From: Paenibacillus sp. BIC5C1 | GTDB lineage: Bacteria > Bacillota > Bacilli > Paenibacillales > Paenibacillaceae | Reading direction: 5' to 3' | DNA: 64,000 nt | Assembly (NCBI RefSeq): GCF_032399705.1 | Contig: NZ_CP135922.1 | Location: 3,658,001-3,722,000 of the forward strand | In this document: positions 63,928 through 64,000 of the stretch, one piece after another | Numbering within the stretch: position 1 is the first letter of the stretch | Layout of the letters: every line of letters starts with the position of its first letter | Translations under genes and position numbers: made by a program | The notes under the pieces: model-generated | Database searches by the model: none | What the model saw: the letters and a program-made list of their open reading frames with translations, nothing else | What the model was told of the DNA's origin: nothing

Positions 63928-64000
63928 TCTTTTCAACCTCCAATTTGTTCAAAAAGATTCCCATTTTGAGTAAGATATGACTCTCCTTTCAATTCCTAAT

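Overview
The window looks like the chromosome of a low-GC, spore-forming Gram-positive bacterium, most likely Paenibacillus or a close relative. This is inferred from content: a class III (Firmicutes-type) fructose-1,6-bisphosphatase, an S-layer-homology surface protein, a YpeB-like germination protein, a IIABC beta-glucoside PTS with GH1 partner, AGGAGG-type ribosome binding sites, and frequent TTG/GTG starts. No rRNA, tRNA, CRISPR array or prophage was seen. Most genes lie on the minus strand.

Layout. 0-5 kb: decayed IS3 and GNAT fragments, an NmrA-type reductase with its Rrf2 regulator (both behind the same operator), and one apparently intact IS110-family element with a candidate bridge RNA. 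4.4-13.8 kb: a redox/electrophile-stress neighbourhood (aldo/keto reductases, flavodoxin-fold reductase, carboxymuconolactone decarboxylase-like protein, two AraC regulators), much of it decaying into pseudogenes. 14-20 kb: MFS transporter, bgl PTS plus 6-phospho-beta-glucosidase, LysR regulator, cyclophilin-like pseudogene. 21-26 kb: threonine catabolism (tdh-kbl), catalase, a polymorphic-toxin HINT remnant. 27-31 kb: a five-gene run of membrane protein, CcdA, TlpA/ResA-like thioredoxin, response regulator and histidine kinase. 31-40 kb: a large SLH surface protein, then a giant pseudokinase-ATPase-GAF regulator whose LuxR DNA-binding domain is cut off by a frameshift. 40-50 kb: TetR/gap pair with a near-perfect operator, SDR, methyltransferase, YpeB-like protein, old-yellow-enzyme with TetR, phosphotransferase. 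50-64 kb: LysR/MetX-like pair, soluble chemoreceptor, DUF2239-hydrolase operon behind paired CCCGGG palindromes, LOG/YafY pair, fbp, GNAT, two MFS transporters.

How the parts work together. The most interesting regulatory signal is a ~70-bp element found four times (near 11.7, 12.8, 13.9 and 20.65 kb). Each copy lies upstream of a minus-strand redox-type gene, and one lies upstream of the AraC gene itself, so it looks like a local AraC regulon. Other self-contained switches are the Rrf2/NmrA pair, TetR/gap, the TetR with a 32-bp palindrome, and DUF2239 with double CCCGGG sites.

The intergenic spaces carry two families of dispersed palindromic repeats, a MITE-like element and many gene remnants. 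Pseudogenes make up a large share of the loci, especially among oxidoreductases and insertion sequences, so the region seems to be a site of repeated gain and loss. All functional assignments are read from sequence motifs and remembered family features; no database search was run.
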